64,000 nt of DNA from Gammaproteobacteria bacterium (GCA_013003115.1 JABDLF010000058.1:1-64000); one strand, 5' to 3'. Shown: positions 36,799 through 47,627, counted from the first letter of the stretch. The notes: generated by a model from the letters alone, not told the origin. Translations and numbers: made by a program.

Positions 36799-39282
36799 AT
36801 GCAATCAAAGCTGGCAACCCTTTTCATCGCCGCGGTACTCGCCACCGCGAGCGTTGACGCAGCCGAATCCGGCGCATCCGATACACCGCTGCAACTCGAT
36901 CTCAGCAACAGCCTGCGTGTGGGTGCTTACGTGCTCGATCTTTCCAGCGAGCAGCGCAGACACAATGCGGTGGCCATGGCGCGTTCCAACCAACTCGAGC
37001 CCGCGGCGCGGGTACTCGAAGCACTGCACAGACGCGTGCCGGCAGACCGACAGGTGCTGTTCGACCTGTTGAGCGTGCTTAGCTGGCAAGGTGACCATGG
37101 ACGCGTGGTGGCTCTTGCAGACGGCCTTAAGTCGCATGATCCGCCGGTCTACGTGCTTGAGGCCGTGGCGGGGTCGGCTCGCAGAAGTGCCAATTTTCAG
37201 GCCGCCATAGGCTGGTATGAAATTGCCCTCAAGAAAGAACCGGCTAACGCAGCGCTCAATGCAGGAATCATACTCAGCCACGCGGACGCTGGCGAAGCGA
37301 GCAAAGCACGCGCCCTGTTTGACGCTTCGCCCCCGGCTTTCAAGCGCTCCCTGGACGGCATGCTACTGGATGCCTACCTGCTCACAGCGGCGGGCCATCA
37401 TCTGCAGGCCTTGTCGGCTTATGACCGGATTCTGCTTCGCAACGCCGACAACCCGGAGGCACAGCGCGGCAAATTTCGTGCGCTGTGGTCGCTCCTGCTG
37501 GTTGACCAGGCTCTGGAATTCGCTGCTGGTCATCCGGGCGTCGCCGAGCGCGAAGACATCCACGGGCTTTACGTCGACAGGGCCGCACTTTGGGTTCGGT
37601 GGGGCACGGAACCCATCCAGCGCGGAAGCCACCGGTTCGCCGATCTCGACCGCGCGCTTGATCTGTTACAACAAAACCGGAGCCGATTCCCCGCCAACAC
37701 CGAGCTGGGGAAAACAACCCGCTTTGACCTCATTGCTGCTTTGCATGCACGCGGCCGTCACGACGAGGTTGCGGAAAGCTACGATGATCTCGACCTCGCA
37801 GACAATGCGTTCCCTGCCTACGCGCTGCGTGCGGTGGCCGGCTCGCAGCTCGCCCGGCGCGAGCCTGAGGAAGCGCTGCGACTGTATGACATGGCTCTCG
37901 ACAAGCAGCCCGCAGACTTCGACTTGAAACTCGATCGCTTTTTCGCGCTGGTTGAGCTGGATCGTCACGCGCAAGCTCGTGAACTTGCCGAAGACCTGGT
38001 TTTCTCACAGGACATATGGCTTACCGTTCCCGGCTCAAGAGTCGTAAAACCCAACCCCCGAAGGCTCAAAGCAGAAATCACACGCGCGCTGTCACATGCA
38101 TACGCCGATGATCTTGCCACTGCCCAGTCCTTGTTTCAGGACATGCTTGCCGAGGCACCGCACAACACTGACGTTCGCCAGGAACTGGGCAACGTCTATC
38201 GCTGGCGAGGCTGGCCACGACGCGCGCTCTCGGAATACCGGCAGGTCTACACCGTCGAAGACGATCTGCTGAGTGCTCGTGTCGGCCTCGCAAATTCGCT
38301 GCTGGATCTCAACATGGGCCGGGAGTTCGAACCCCTGTTTGCCGAGCTCAGGAACGAAGCACCGGACAACGCCGGCGTAAAGCGTCTCATTCGTCGCCAT
38401 GACGTCTATCGCCGCAACCAGGTTTCCGTGGATGCCGGCGGCGGCACCAGCAGCGGAGAGCAGTTTGGCAGTCGCCAGCACCTGGCCGAGGCACGGCTGA
38501 CTCTCGGCGGCTTCGGATATAACTGGCGACCATTCCTTAATTTGCATGACTCGCGAGCAGAGTTCACCGAAGGCACCGCGCGTAGAAAAAGCGCCGGGCT
38601 CGGCATCCAGTTTCGCCTTCCTGGTCACACGCTGGAAGCGGCGGCAAGCAGCAGCCTGGACGGCGAGTCGCGAACCGGCTTTGCCTTCTCGTATGGCTGG
38701 GACATCGACGACCGCTGGCGTCTCGACGGCCTGTTTGAAACCGAGTCTCATGCCCTGCCTCTGCGGGCCTATCGGAACGGCATAGACGCTGATCGACTGA
38801 GGCTGGCCGGGAGTTTCAGATATAGCGAGCTTCGTCAGGTTCGGGCGGCGCTCGAAGCGATGGACTTTTCCGACGGCAATGTGCGCAAGGCCCTTTTGCT
38901 TGAGGCGCGCCAGCGACTGGTCAACGCCCCTCGCGTCAAATTCGATCTTGCCGCCGAATTCTTCACATCGCGAAACGACCTCACGGACGCCGCCTACTTC
39001 AGCCCCTCATCTGACCGCGCCTTCAATCTTGGCGGCGACCTGCGCTGGCGAATGTTTCGTCGCTACGAAAGAAACTTCGACCAGCAGATTATTCTTAACG
39101 CAGGCCGCTACAGCCAAAGCGGCTTCGCCGCCGGCAATGTCGGCAGCATCGAGCTTCGCCAGGTAGTTCAATTGTCACACGCGCTCGAGTTTTTCTTTGG
39201 CGTGCGACGTGCGCGCGCCCTGTACGACGGTGGACTCGAATATGGCACCTTTTACCAGGGCGGAATCAGGGGGCGATTCTGA
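36799..39282 (+). CDS. pgaA: poly-beta-1,6-N-acetyl-D-glucosamine outer-membrane export porin PgaA
   Basis: Signal peptide, TPR region, C-terminal beta-barrel ending YGTFYQGGIRGRF; position in a pgaABCD gene order. Confidence 0.9.
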   Translation: MQSKLATLFIAAVLATASVDAAESGASDTPLQLDLSNSLRVGAYVLDLSSEQRRHNAVAMARSNQLEPAARVLEALHRRVPADRQVLFDLLSVLSWQGDHGRVVALADGLKSHDPPVYVLEAVAGSARRSANFQAAIGWYEIALKKEPANAALNAGIILSHADAGEASKARALFDASPPAFKRSLDGMLLDAYLLTAAGHHLQALSAYDRILLRNADNPEAQRGKFRALWSLLLVDQALEFAAGHPGVAEREDIHGLYVDRAALWVRWGTEPIQRGSHRFADLDRALDLLQQNRSRFPANTELGKTTRFDLIAALHARGRHDEVAESYDDLDLADNAFPAYALRAVAGSQLARREPEEALRLYDMALDKQPADFDLKLDRFFALVELDRHAQARELAEDLVFSQDIWLTVPGSRVVKPNPRRLKAEITRALSHAYADDLATAQSLFQDMLAEAPHNTDVRQELGNVYRWRGWPRRALSEYRQVYTVEDDLLSARVGLANSLLDLNMGREFEPLFAELRNEAPDNAGVKRLIRRHDVYRRNQVSVDAGGGTSSGEQFGSRQHLAEARLTLGGFGYNWRPFLNLHDSRAEFTEGTARRKSAGLGIQFRLPGHTLEAAASSSLDGESRTGFAFSYGWDIDDRWRLDGLFETESHALPLRAYRNGIDADRLRLAGSFRYSELRQVRAALEAMDFSDGNVRKALLLEARQRLVNAPRVKFDLAAEFFTSRNDLTDAAYFSPSSDRAFNLGGDLRWRMFRRYERNFDQQIILNAGRYSQSGFAAGNVGSIELRQVVQLSHALEFFFGVRRARALYDGGLEYGTFYQGGIRGRF

Positions 39283-41222
39283 TGTCGCGCGCAATCAAAC
39301 TTCTGGTTTTGCTGTTGGCCCTCGTCACCATAAGCCCGGCGCAGGCGGCCACGGAATTTATCGCCGTGTCCTACCATGACGTGCGAGACGATGTGGTCGC
39401 GGATTACGACCCGGATCAGTACGCGGTTGCAACCGAAAATCTTGCCGCGCATTTTCGCTGGCTAAACGATCATGGCTACAAGCCAGTCAGCATCGCGGCC
39501 ATTCTTGCGGCGCGAGCAGGCGGCACGCCGCTCCCCGAGAAAGCCGTTCTACTCACATTTGATGACGGTTATCGCAGCCACTACACCAGGGTCTTTCCGC
39601 TTCTCAAGGCTTTCAATTACCCGGCGGTTTTCAGCCTGGTGACAAACTGGATGTCGCAGCCAGCCGGTGCGCGTATTCAGTATGGCAATGAGCCAAAGAC
39701 ACGCGAGGATTTTCTCAGCTGGGAACAGGTGCGCGAAATGCAGTCCTCAGGACTCGCCGAATTCGCATCCCACAGCCACGACCTGCACAAAGGAGTGCAT
39801 GCCAACCCCCAGGGCAACGAGCTGCCGGCCGCCGTCGCTCGCCGATTCTCGGACGGCCAATACGAAGACAATCAGGCCTATCTGCGCCGGCTGCGGGAAG
39901 ATCTGGGCAATAGCATCAGGATTCTCGAGCGCGAGCTGGGTTTCAGACCACAGGTCATGACCTGGCCCTACGGAAAGTTTTCTGTCGACAGCGTTGGCGT
40001 TGCCCGCGAGCTCGGTCTGGACATAAACCTCACCCTCGAAACTGGCCGCGGCAATTTGCAGGAGTTAGCCCTGATCCCGCGCCATCTGATCCTGGCCAAC
40101 CCAACGGCGGCAAACCTCGCAGCGTCTCTCCTGCTTCCGGAAAGGCCGTCGATAGTGCGCGCCGCGCACGTCGATCTTGACTATCTGTATGATCCGGATC
40201 CTGCACAGCAGGAGGTCAATCTCAGCCTGCTGCTGAATCGCATACGTGCGCTCGAAATCAGCCACGTGTTCCTGCAGGCCTTTGCTGACCCGGACGCCAA
40301 CGGGGCCGCTGCTTCGGTGTATTTTCCGAATCGGCACATGCCGGTGCGCGCTGACCTTTTCAGTCGCGTTGCATGGCAACTCAAAACCCGTGCCGACGTG
40401 CTGGTCTATGCCTGGATGCCCATCCTGGCCTTTGAATTGCCTGACCCTGGCCAGGATCGATATGTGCTCGAATCAACCCACGCCGGCGTGCGCGCGGATC
40501 CCAAAAGTGAGCCACGGCTGAGTCCGTTTGACGCCGACAACCGGAAACTCGTTCTTGATCTCTACGAAGATCTCGCTATCCATGCCGATTTCGACGGCAT
40601 TCTTTTCCATGACGACGGGCGGCTCAACGAATTCGAGGATGCCAGCGCACCAGGCCAGCGCGAACTGCAGGCGCTGTTTGGCAATAGCTACTCCTTCAGA
40701 CAGCTGCGGGAGGATCCCGACGCGCTCAGGCAATGGTCCCGGCACAAGCAGCAAGCTCTCACGGAATTCACCGGCAAACTCGCCAACCATGTTCGTCGCT
40801 GGCACCCTGAGATAAAGACCGCACGCAACCTGTTTGCCGACACGGTGCTTAAACCTGAAAGCGAATCATGGCTGGCGCAATCTATCGCCACAGCCATTGA
40901 AACTTACGATTACGTCGCGCTCATGGCCATGCCGTACCTGGAGAATCGCGATGATGCGGAAGCGTTTCTGCGGACCCTCGCAGTGAAGGTTACCGAATTG
41001 CCGCGCGGACCGCAGAAAGTCATTTTCGAGTTTCAAACCGTTGACTGGCGAAATGGCCACGAGATCCATGCCACTGAAATTGCCAGGCACATGCGCCGCC
41101 TCCAGAGCCTCGGTATCAGGCACTTCGCCTGGTATCCCGACGATTTCATAGCCGGCAAGCCAGCCCTCGAGCCTTTGCGCGAGGGCGCCTCCCTGGCCGA
41201 TTACACGCACCGGAGGCGCTGA
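39282..41222 (+). CDS. pgaB: poly-beta-1,6-N-acetyl-D-glucosamine N-deacetylase PgaB
   Basis: Polysaccharide deacetylase FIAVSYHDVRDDV, VLLTFDDGYRSHYTRVFPLLKAF, EFASHSHDLHKG, MTWPYGKFS, plus C-terminal GH-like domain. Confidence 0.95.
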   Translation: MSRAIKLLVLLLALVTISPAQAATEFIAVSYHDVRDDVVADYDPDQYAVATENLAAHFRWLNDHGYKPVSIAAILAARAGGTPLPEKAVLLTFDDGYRSHYTRVFPLLKAFNYPAVFSLVTNWMSQPAGARIQYGNEPKTREDFLSWEQVREMQSSGLAEFASHSHDLHKGVHANPQGNELPAAVARRFSDGQYEDNQAYLRRLREDLGNSIRILERELGFRPQVMTWPYGKFSVDSVGVARELGLDINLTLETGRGNLQELALIPRHLILANPTAANLAASLLLPERPSIVRAAHVDLDYLYDPDPAQQEVNLSLLLNRIRALEISHVFLQAFADPDANGAAASVYFPNRHMPVRADLFSRVAWQLKTRADVLVYAWMPILAFELPDPGQDRYVLESTHAGVRADPKSEPRLSPFDADNRKLVLDLYEDLAIHADFDGILFHDDGRLNEFEDASAPGQRELQALFGNSYSFRQLREDPDALRQWSRHKQQALTEFTGKLANHVRRWHPEIKTARNLFADTVLKPESESWLAQSIATAIETYDYVALMAMPYLENRDDAEAFLRTLAVKVTELPRGPQKVIFEFQTVDWRNGHEIHATEIARHMRRLQSLGIRHFAWYPDDFIAGKPALEPLREGASLADYTHRRR

Positions 41223-41224
41223 GT

Positions 41225-42487
41225 ATGGACTTCGGCCACACATCAGCGATCTTCGACTTTGCCTACTACTATCCGCTATTCATGGGCTACCTGTGGATCA
41301 TCGCCGCGCTTGTCTATTACTTTCACTGGGAAAGAAAAGACCGCTTTAGCTATGAGCAGATGCCCAGGCTGAAGGATCAGCCACCCGTTTCTTTCATAGT
41401 GCCCTGTCACAATGAAGGCGATAATTGTCGCGAAACCATCGACTCGCTTCTGCGGCAGAACTACCCTGAGTTCGAGATCATCGCGATCAACGACTGCAGC
41501 AGCGACGATACGGGAGCCGTCCTCGACGACATTCAGCAAAACTGCGAAAACGTGCGTGTAATTCACTTTGCGGCAAATCAGGGCAAAGGAATGGGGCTGC
41601 GCATGGGCGCCCTGACGGCGCGTCATGAGTTTCTTGTCTGTCTCGATGGCGACGCGCTGCTGCACCCCAACGCAACGCTGTGGCTAATGCGGCACTTCGT
41701 CAGCGGACCGCGCGTCGGTGCGGTAACCGGCAACCCGCGGGTACGCAATCGCACCACGCTGCTTGGCAAAATCCAGGTCTGCGAATTTTCATCCATCATC
41801 GGCCTGATAAAACGCGCACAGAGAATCTACGGGCGCGTGTTTACTGTCTCTGGCGTTGTCAGCGCCTTTCGAAAAACGGCGCTGCATCACGTGGGTTACT
41901 GGAACCTCGACATGGTAACGGAGGACATTGATGTCAGCTGGCGGCTACAGCTGAATCACTGGGATATTCGCTACGAGCCGCGTGCCGTGTGCTGGATCCT
42001 GATGCCCGAAAAGCTCATTGGTCTCTGGCGCCAGAGACTACGCTGGTCACAGGGTGGACTGGAAGTCCTGCGTCGCTATTGGCGATTGCTTTTTAAATGG
42101 CGCTCGCGACGCATGTGGCTCGTCAGCTTCGAACTGATGTTGTCCACATTCTGGGCCCACGTGATGGGCGCGATACTCCTGCTTTGGATTGCCGGTAAAT
42201 TTCTGCCTCTGCCTGAAACCATGCAGGTGCCCACGGTTATTCCAGGCTGGGCCGGCGTCATCCTCGGATTTACCTGCCTGCTGCAGTTCGCTGTCAGCCT
42301 CACCATGGACGGTCGCTACGAACCCCGGCTCGGGCGCTTCTACTACTGGATGATCTGGTACCCGATGATCTACTGGGTGATTCAGGCAGCAACGACAATC
42401 GTGGCATTCCCTCGCGCTATGTTCAGGCTGCGCGGCCGTCGGGCCATCTGGACAAGCCCGGATCGCGGACTGAGGCCACCATCATGA
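41225..42487 (+). CDS. pgaC: poly-beta-1,6-N-acetyl-D-glucosamine synthase PgaC (GT2)
   Basis: SFIVPCHNEGDNCRETIDSLLRQNYPEFEIIAINDCSSDDTG, DGDALLHPNA, VTEDIDVSWRLQ, QRLRWSQGG. Confidence 0.96.
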   Translation: MDFGHTSAIFDFAYYYPLFMGYLWIIAALVYYFHWERKDRFSYEQMPRLKDQPPVSFIVPCHNEGDNCRETIDSLLRQNYPEFEIIAINDCSSDDTGAVLDDIQQNCENVRVIHFAANQGKGMGLRMGALTARHEFLVCLDGDALLHPNATLWLMRHFVSGPRVGAVTGNPRVRNRTTLLGKIQVCEFSSIIGLIKRAQRIYGRVFTVSGVVSAFRKTALHHVGYWNLDMVTEDIDVSWRLQLNHWDIRYEPRAVCWILMPEKLIGLWRQRLRWSQGGLEVLRRYWRLLFKWRSRRMWLVSFELMLSTFWAHVMGAILLLWIAGKFLPLPETMQVPTVIPGWAGVILGFTCLLQFAVSLTMDGRYEPRLGRFYYWMIWYPMIYWVIQAATTIVAFPRAMFRLRGRRAIWTSPDRGLRPPS

Positions 42488-42939
42488 GCAATCGCCGCGA
42501 ATCCGAGATTTTCATCAATGCGCCGGGACTCAGGCATCGGCACCGCCGCGCCGGCGACCAGCTGCTGACGCTGATCATGTGGGCGATTTACGCCTACCTC
42601 TGGCTGCCGGTCATCAGCCTGATCGCGTGGTTCGTCGGCATTGATCTTTTTTACCAAGAGATGGTGGTCGACGGCGGCTTTGATGCGTTTATCGAACTGT
42701 CGGGGTGGTACCTTGCGGCAATTGTTCTGATTGTCCTGGCGGTTGGCGGCTGGTCTACGAGCAACTACTTTCGTTTCCATGACAAGAATCGGCGCCGGAA
42801 GCAGCCCGAAGTCAGTGACGCTGATATTGCCGAGTGGTTCCAGGTTGACAAGCAAAAGCTTGACCGGCTGCGCGCAGCCGAGCATATCTTGCTGGTTCTT
42901 GACGAAAAAGGCCTGATAGACCAGAGCAGCGATATCTGA
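42484..42939 (+). CDS. pgaD: PgaD family protein
   Basis: ATGA overlap with pgaC; two TM segments (WAIYAYLWLPVISLIAWFVGI) and C-terminal region typical of PgaD. Confidence 0.88.
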   Translation: MSNRRESEIFINAPGLRHRHRRAGDQLLTLIMWAIYAYLWLPVISLIAWFVGIDLFYQEMVVDGGFDAFIELSGWYLAAIVLIVLAVGGWSTSNYFRFHDKNRRRKQPEVSDADIAEWFQVDKQKLDRLRAAEHILLVLDEKGLIDQSSDI

Positions 42940-42947
42940 GCTTCGCC

Positions 42948-44487
42948 CTAGCCGTCGGCGGTGCCCAGATAGACGGTTTTGAAACGCGCCACTGCAGCCA
43001 GCGCGCCGGCCACGAATAAGGTTGTGACCACGATCGTAAAACGCAGCTGCGCATCAACCGGCCCCAGCTCGTCAGTCGCGTAAAGGGCAATGACCACGGC
43101 AATTACGGCCCAGACGAAAAATCTCGCAAGCGCGCCCAGAAACATGCGCGACTTTGGTTCTTCATCCGAGACCTGGGCGTCCATCTGGTAGGCAACGAAG
43201 CCTGCCATCAGTGCCGGCAATATACCCCATCGCATTGAATCCGCGAACGCTGAAAAAAACGTAAATGCTTCCGGTTCCCGGGACAAGCCGAGGATCAGGG
43301 CTGACACCGAAGTACTGACCAGAAACCCGGCAACAATTGCCAGTGTGTAAAACCCGTAATAGCGCTGCTCGGCAGGGCTTATGAAACGATCGGCGGCAAC
43401 GCGCCCGGCGAACACAATCAGAATCGGCACGATGTAAATAGCAACGGCATAGAGAACCCAGCGGAAGGTATCGAAACTGAAATGCCGCAAGGTCTGGTCC
43501 GGAAAAATCACGTTGTGAAACAGCACCGCGACTTCGCGGCCAATCAGAACGCCCCCGACTACCGCGGCAGTAAATGTAAGGAAATACTTGTAGGTATGCT
43601 TAAGGCGTGCCCGGCGCACTCGCCCGCCAAGTCGGTTTACCGTCCGCCACAGCTCTTCTTCGCTGGCGCTCCCGAAAACCACAATGCACGCCAGCAGTCG
43701 AGCCAGCAGACCACCGAGTTTGTCGAGATCTGCGATCAGCCGCACGGTCTTCGTGTAGTGAGGGGCCCCATTGCGCCACGAAGCTACGCGCTCTGAGCTG
43801 GCCTGGAAGCTCAGACAGATATCACCCCATTTCAAGGAAGGCTCGGTGAAAAACCGCTGAAACGAAGAATCATCCGCGTAGGACCGGATCTTATCGAACA
43901 GCACACAGCTGTATGCCCAGCGGTATTCGACGGTATCGCTCGCCTTGTCAAAGTCGCCATCATCAATGCTTGGCACCCAGAGCCGCCCGACAATATCGCT
44001 TTTGATTCCGGCGTCGATATCTGCCAGCCGGCTGTTCCTGAGGACCTGGTAAACCTCTTGCACCTGCCTTGGCTGAGCGAACAAGTCATAAAGGGCGTCT
44101 CGCAGTAACAGCAGAGGATTAAACCTGCTTTCCAGTCGCAGGAGCAGCAGATAAATCCCACCGAATATCAGCGGCAGGACCGTGCGTCCTTCGAGTCTCG
44201 CAAAAAACCCGGCCAGATCGCCGTCGGCGACGCTGGTCATCAGCAGCGAAATCAGGGGCTGCACCGGCACCCACTGCCACACCAGCAGCAGAAATAAGCC
44301 GCCAGCCAGGAGACAGTAGAGTCCTATGCCAACCCAGTATCTTGCGCGAGAAGTAATATAGCGCGGCAGGGTGGGCTCATCGCCAAGCTGCACCTTGCGC
44401 CGCTGGCAGGAGCGAAAAGCCAGCAAAACGGCGAGTACTGTTGCGAGGCCGGTGACGCCGAAAGTAACGGTATCTGGGGTAAGCATG
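42948..44487 (-). CDS. uncharacterised multi-pass membrane protein (about 513 aa)
   Basis: Long ORF with several hydrophobic TM-like segments; no family recognised. Confidence 0.75.
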
Positions 44488-44663
44488 GAACCTCTGGCTG
44501 GCCGTGATTCGCGGCGACGACTGCAGGAGCGCAGGCCGCCCTCGTGGCAACATTTTACACAAGCAGACAAAGCCTCTGTCTGAGGGGATTCGAATCAGCA
44601 CATGCCCGGCCTGGCGGGTCAGGTCAGGCGGTGGCTTCGAGGCCTCTTTTTTCCGACCTGTCC

Positions 44664-44692
44664 TTGACAAAGGCCTCTAAAACCCTTACTTT
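44664..44692 (+). promoter_or_regulatory. sigma70-like promoter upstream of the OmpA/TSP3 gene
   Basis: TTGACA (44664-44669), 17-nt spacer, TACTTT (44687-44692); about 130 nt before the CDS start. Confidence 0.6.
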
Positions 44693-44821
44693 TCGCCGGC
44701 TAACGATTGTTGCGGCGCAAAAGGTGAGGGAATTGCCTCGAACTGCGCGGCGGCAAGCGAGCCGGAGTTCGCGGCTTTAAAGCCTGATTTCGATTTTTTT
44801 ATTATTACGGGAACTGAGGAC

Positions 44822-45994
44822 ATGAAAAAGAATTTTGTTGCTGGTCTGCTACTGGCCGGTGTTGCTTTTGCCGGTATCGCGCAGGCGGCCGATGATGACC
44901 GCTGGTACGTCGCGCCGATGATTTCTGGCATCGACGGCAGCACCAAGCGCAATGTGGATGACGGCCCTGCAGGCGCCTACGTGGCATTTGGCAAGGCTAT
45001 CTCCGATGGTTGGACACTCGAACTGACAGGCTCGGGCATGACCATGGACGGATTTGACCCCAATGATCAGTGGGGATTGGAAATCGACTTCCTGCGCGCA
45101 ATGAAGCTGGACGGCCGTTTTACCCCTTACGCATTGTTTGGCGCGGGCTATCTCAAGACTCAGCGCGAGCTTGGCAAGGATCTCGACACCGGCAATCTCA
45201 TGACCTCGTTCGGCATCGGCGTACTGACACAGCTCAGCCAAAACTCTGACGTGCGGCTGCGCTCGGAAGTCCGCTATCGCAGCGACCTGGGCAGCCCGAC
45301 GCTCAACGACGTCATATTCAACATCGGCGTGCAGGCCCCTATCGGCGCCGCAGCGCCTCCGCCTCCGCCTCCGGCCCCTGCGGACAGCGATGGCGACGGC
45401 GTGCCTGATGATATGGACAAGTGCCCGGGCACCCCACGCGGGTCCCGCGTTGACAGCATGGGCTGTGAGCGTGACAGCGACGGCGACGGTGTAGCCGATG
45501 GCCGTGATCGCTGCCCCGGAACACCTGCTGGCACCAAGGTCGACGCACGCGGCTGTGAACTTGACAGCGACGGCGACGGCGTAGCCAACAGCAAAGACAA
45601 ATGCCCGAACACCAAGGCTGGCGTTCGAGTTGATGTCAACGGCTGCGTGATCAAAGACGTCATCAAGCTGCCTGGTGTCAACTTCGAGCTTAATTCAGCA
45701 CGCCTGACGGAAGGTTCAATTCGTGTTCTTGACGATGCTGCAGCAACGCTTAAGAAGCACTCCGACATTAAGGTCGAGGTAGCCGGTCACACTGACTCAA
45801 CGGGTGACGCTGGTTACAACCAGAGCCTCTCGCAGCGTCGCGCCGAAAGCGTAATGCGCTTCCTCGTGACCAAGGGCGTAGACGCGGGTCGTCTGAACGC
45901 GAAGGGTTATGGAGAATCCAAGCCGATCGCAGACAACGGCACGAAAGACGGACGGAAGATGAACCGCCGTGTAGAGTTGCGCATTCTGGACTGA
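44822..45994 (+). CDS. OmpA-family outer membrane protein with thrombospondin type-3 repeats
   Basis: N-terminal beta-barrel, proline hinge APPPPPPAPAD, DSDGDGV..D.CP repeats, OmpA C-terminal domain. Confidence 0.93.
   Translation: MKKNFVAGLLLAGVAFAGIAQAADDDRWYVAPMISGIDGSTKRNVDDGPAGAYVAFGKAISDGWTLELTGSGMTMDGFDPNDQWGLEIDFLRAMKLDGRFTPYALFGAGYLKTQRELGKDLDTGNLMTSFGIGVLTQLSQNSDVRLRSEVRYRSDLGSPTLNDVIFNIGVQAPIGAAAPPPPPPAPADSDGDGVPDDMDKCPGTPRGSRVDSMGCERDSDGDGVADGRDRCPGTPAGTKVDARGCELDSDGDGVANSKDKCPNTKAGVRVDVNGCVIKDVIKLPGVNFELNSARLTEGSIRVLDDAAATLKKHSDIKVEVAGHTDSTGDAGYNQSLSQRRAESVMRFLVTKGVDAGRLNAKGYGESKPIADNGTKDGRKMNRRVELRILD
45385..45650 (+). repeat. three tandem TSP3-like Ca-binding repeats (protein level)
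   Basis: DSDGDGVPDDMDKCPGTPRGSRVDSMGCE / DSDGDGVADGRDRCPGTPAGTKVDARGCE / DSDGDGVANSKDKCPNTKAGVRVDVNGCV. Confidence 0.9.
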
Positions 45995-46018
45995 TCGCAG
46001 CTTCTCTTAAGAATAAAG

Positions 46019-46046
46019 GCCCGGCGGTAAAACGCCGGGCTTTTTT
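46019..46046 (+). terminator. rho-independent terminator of the OmpA/TSP3 gene
   Basis: GCCCGGCG-GTAAAA-CGCCGGGC followed by TTTTTT. Confidence 0.92.
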
Positions 46047-46109
46047 ATGTCCGCAATTACCCTGCTACCTCCGGGTCATCAGGACGCAGCGTCAGATCAA
46101 CAGGGATGG

Positions 46110-47552
46110 TTAAAGGCCGAAGAGACTGCTTATGGATCGCGCGATCTGTCCAGCCCTGCTCATGAAGTCGTCTGCGTCAGAGCTGTGCGCCGACTCCATC
46201 GCGGCCTGGGTCTTCATCACGCGCTTGGCCATTATCTTGCCAAGCTGCTCGGCAATTTCAGGACGAGCGCGAACGATAGGTTCGAATGCTTCGCGTTGAA
46301 GCTGCAGAACATACGCGTCTGTGAGAGCTCTTACCGTTGCGCCCCGCGGCTCGCCGGTGAGAAACGACATTTCCCCGAGTGCCTGACCGGGTTTGATGGT
46401 CCCGATTCTTTCCTCGCGCTGGTTATTAGAATTTGTCGATGCCTCGAGGGTGCCTTCTACAAGAACAAACAGGGAATTGCCCGGCTCGCCCTCCGTTACA
46501 ATGACTTCTCCCGGCTTGAACTCCCTTTCTATCGTGTCTGCCGCGAGAGCGTCGAGTTCACCTTCATTCAGCGCATCAAGCCACGGTATCCGGGCAAGCA
46601 GACGACGTGCGCTGAGGCGCACTTCCCTGCGCCTCGGTCGCTCGCGCGTTAAGAAGATTTCCTGCTGGCCGTATGGAATCGGGATCCCCGCCTGTTGCAG
46701 ATGGTGCAGGACATTGCGCGCCACCACATCAATAGCATTGGCGCGATCAGCGTAGCCGTGCAGAAAAAAGCGCAGCTCATAGCAGACGCCTCGCTCTCCA
46801 AAACTTTTAATCTTCACCGAATGCGGTGCATGCTCAACCAGGCCCTTGCTCGCCAGCATTGCCGCCAGCAAAATGTTCTCTGCGCGCCGCGGATCGGTTG
46901 TGAAATTCAGAATCAATTCCATTGACTCGCGATACTGAGACGTTGGCAAGCTGTAGTTGATGAACTGGCGGCTGGCCAGATTGCTATTGGGGATGATCAC
47001 AACTTTGTTTGATTGGGTGACCAGTCGCGTTGAGCGCCAGTTGAGCTCGGTCACGCGCCCGACGAGCCCGGGCTCAAGCTCCAGATAGTCCCCGATTCGA
47101 TAGGGACGCTCGGTGTTCATGGCGATGCCAGAGAAAAAATCGGCGATCATTTCCCTGATAGCAAAACCAATGATGATCGTCACAACGCCGGACGTCGCAA
47201 TGAGTCCCGTTACCGGGCGATCAAAGACGTAGCGGACCATACCAAAAACGGTCAGCACAAAGACGATGGCGCCAACGCTGTTGGCCAGAATTCGCGGTGC
47301 CGGGGAACCGCCACGCCCGCCCATGATCGGGTTGAGCAACAGGCTGTTAATCAGCCGGGTCGTCAGCCACGCACCCGACAGCCAGATCAGCGAGCGAAGA
47401 AAATAAACCAGGACTTTCGCCGAGTTAACGCCCAGCTCGGCTGCAAGCGGTTCGACAAACCTGTCCGAATAAGCGTTGACAACCAGCACCAGCGTAAACA
47501 GCAGCAGTGGCGGTGCGAGTTGGCTCAATAATGAAGAAGCGCGTTCAGGCAA
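46110..47552 (-). CDS. MscS-family mechanosensitive channel with C-terminal cyclic-nucleotide-binding domain
   Basis: MscS core TSGVVTIIIGFAIREMIADFFSGIAMNTERPYRIGDYLEL...GRVTELNWRSTRLVTQSNKVVIIPNS; C-term GEVIVTEGEPGNSLFVLVEGTLEAS...LGEMSFLTGEPRGATVRA. Confidence 0.92.
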   Translation of the reverse strand: MPERASSLLSQLAPPLLLFTLVLVVNAYSDRFVEPLAAELGVNSAKVLVYFLRSLIWLSGAWLTTRLINSLLLNPIMGGRGGSPAPRILANSVGAIVFVLTVFGMVRYVFDRPVTGLIATSGVVTIIIGFAIREMIADFFSGIAMNTERPYRIGDYLELEPGLVGRVTELNWRSTRLVTQSNKVVIIPNSNLASRQFINYSLPTSQYRESMELILNFTTDPRRAENILLAAMLASKGLVEHAPHSVKIKSFGERGVCYELRFFLHGYADRANAIDVVARNVLHHLQQAGIPIPYGQQEIFLTRERPRRREVRLSARRLLARIPWLDALNEGELDALAADTIEREFKPGEVIVTEGEPGNSLFVLVEGTLEASTNSNNQREERIGTIKPGQALGEMSFLTGEPRGATVRALTDAYVLQLQREAFEPIVRARPEIAEQLGKIMAKRVMKTQAAMESAHSSDADDFMSRAGQIARSISSLFGL

Positions 47553-47627
47553 AATAGTGACCGCTCAAATGCCCCGTCGGGGATGCGCATACGGTGTCAT
47601 AACCACCGCAGCGGCGCAAGCAGTTAC

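Noticed and set aside
38315-38340. GGGAGTTCGAACCCCTG resembling a tRNA T-arm
   Set aside because: It lies inside pgaA in frame; no acceptor stem or anticodon arm could be built around it.
38092-38751. 219-aa minus-strand ORF opposite pgaA
   Set aside because: Shadow ORF with no recognisable motifs.
44575-44610. GGGGATTCGAATCAGC in the intergenic region, T-arm-like
   Set aside because: No complete cloverleaf was found in the flanking sequence; most likely chance.
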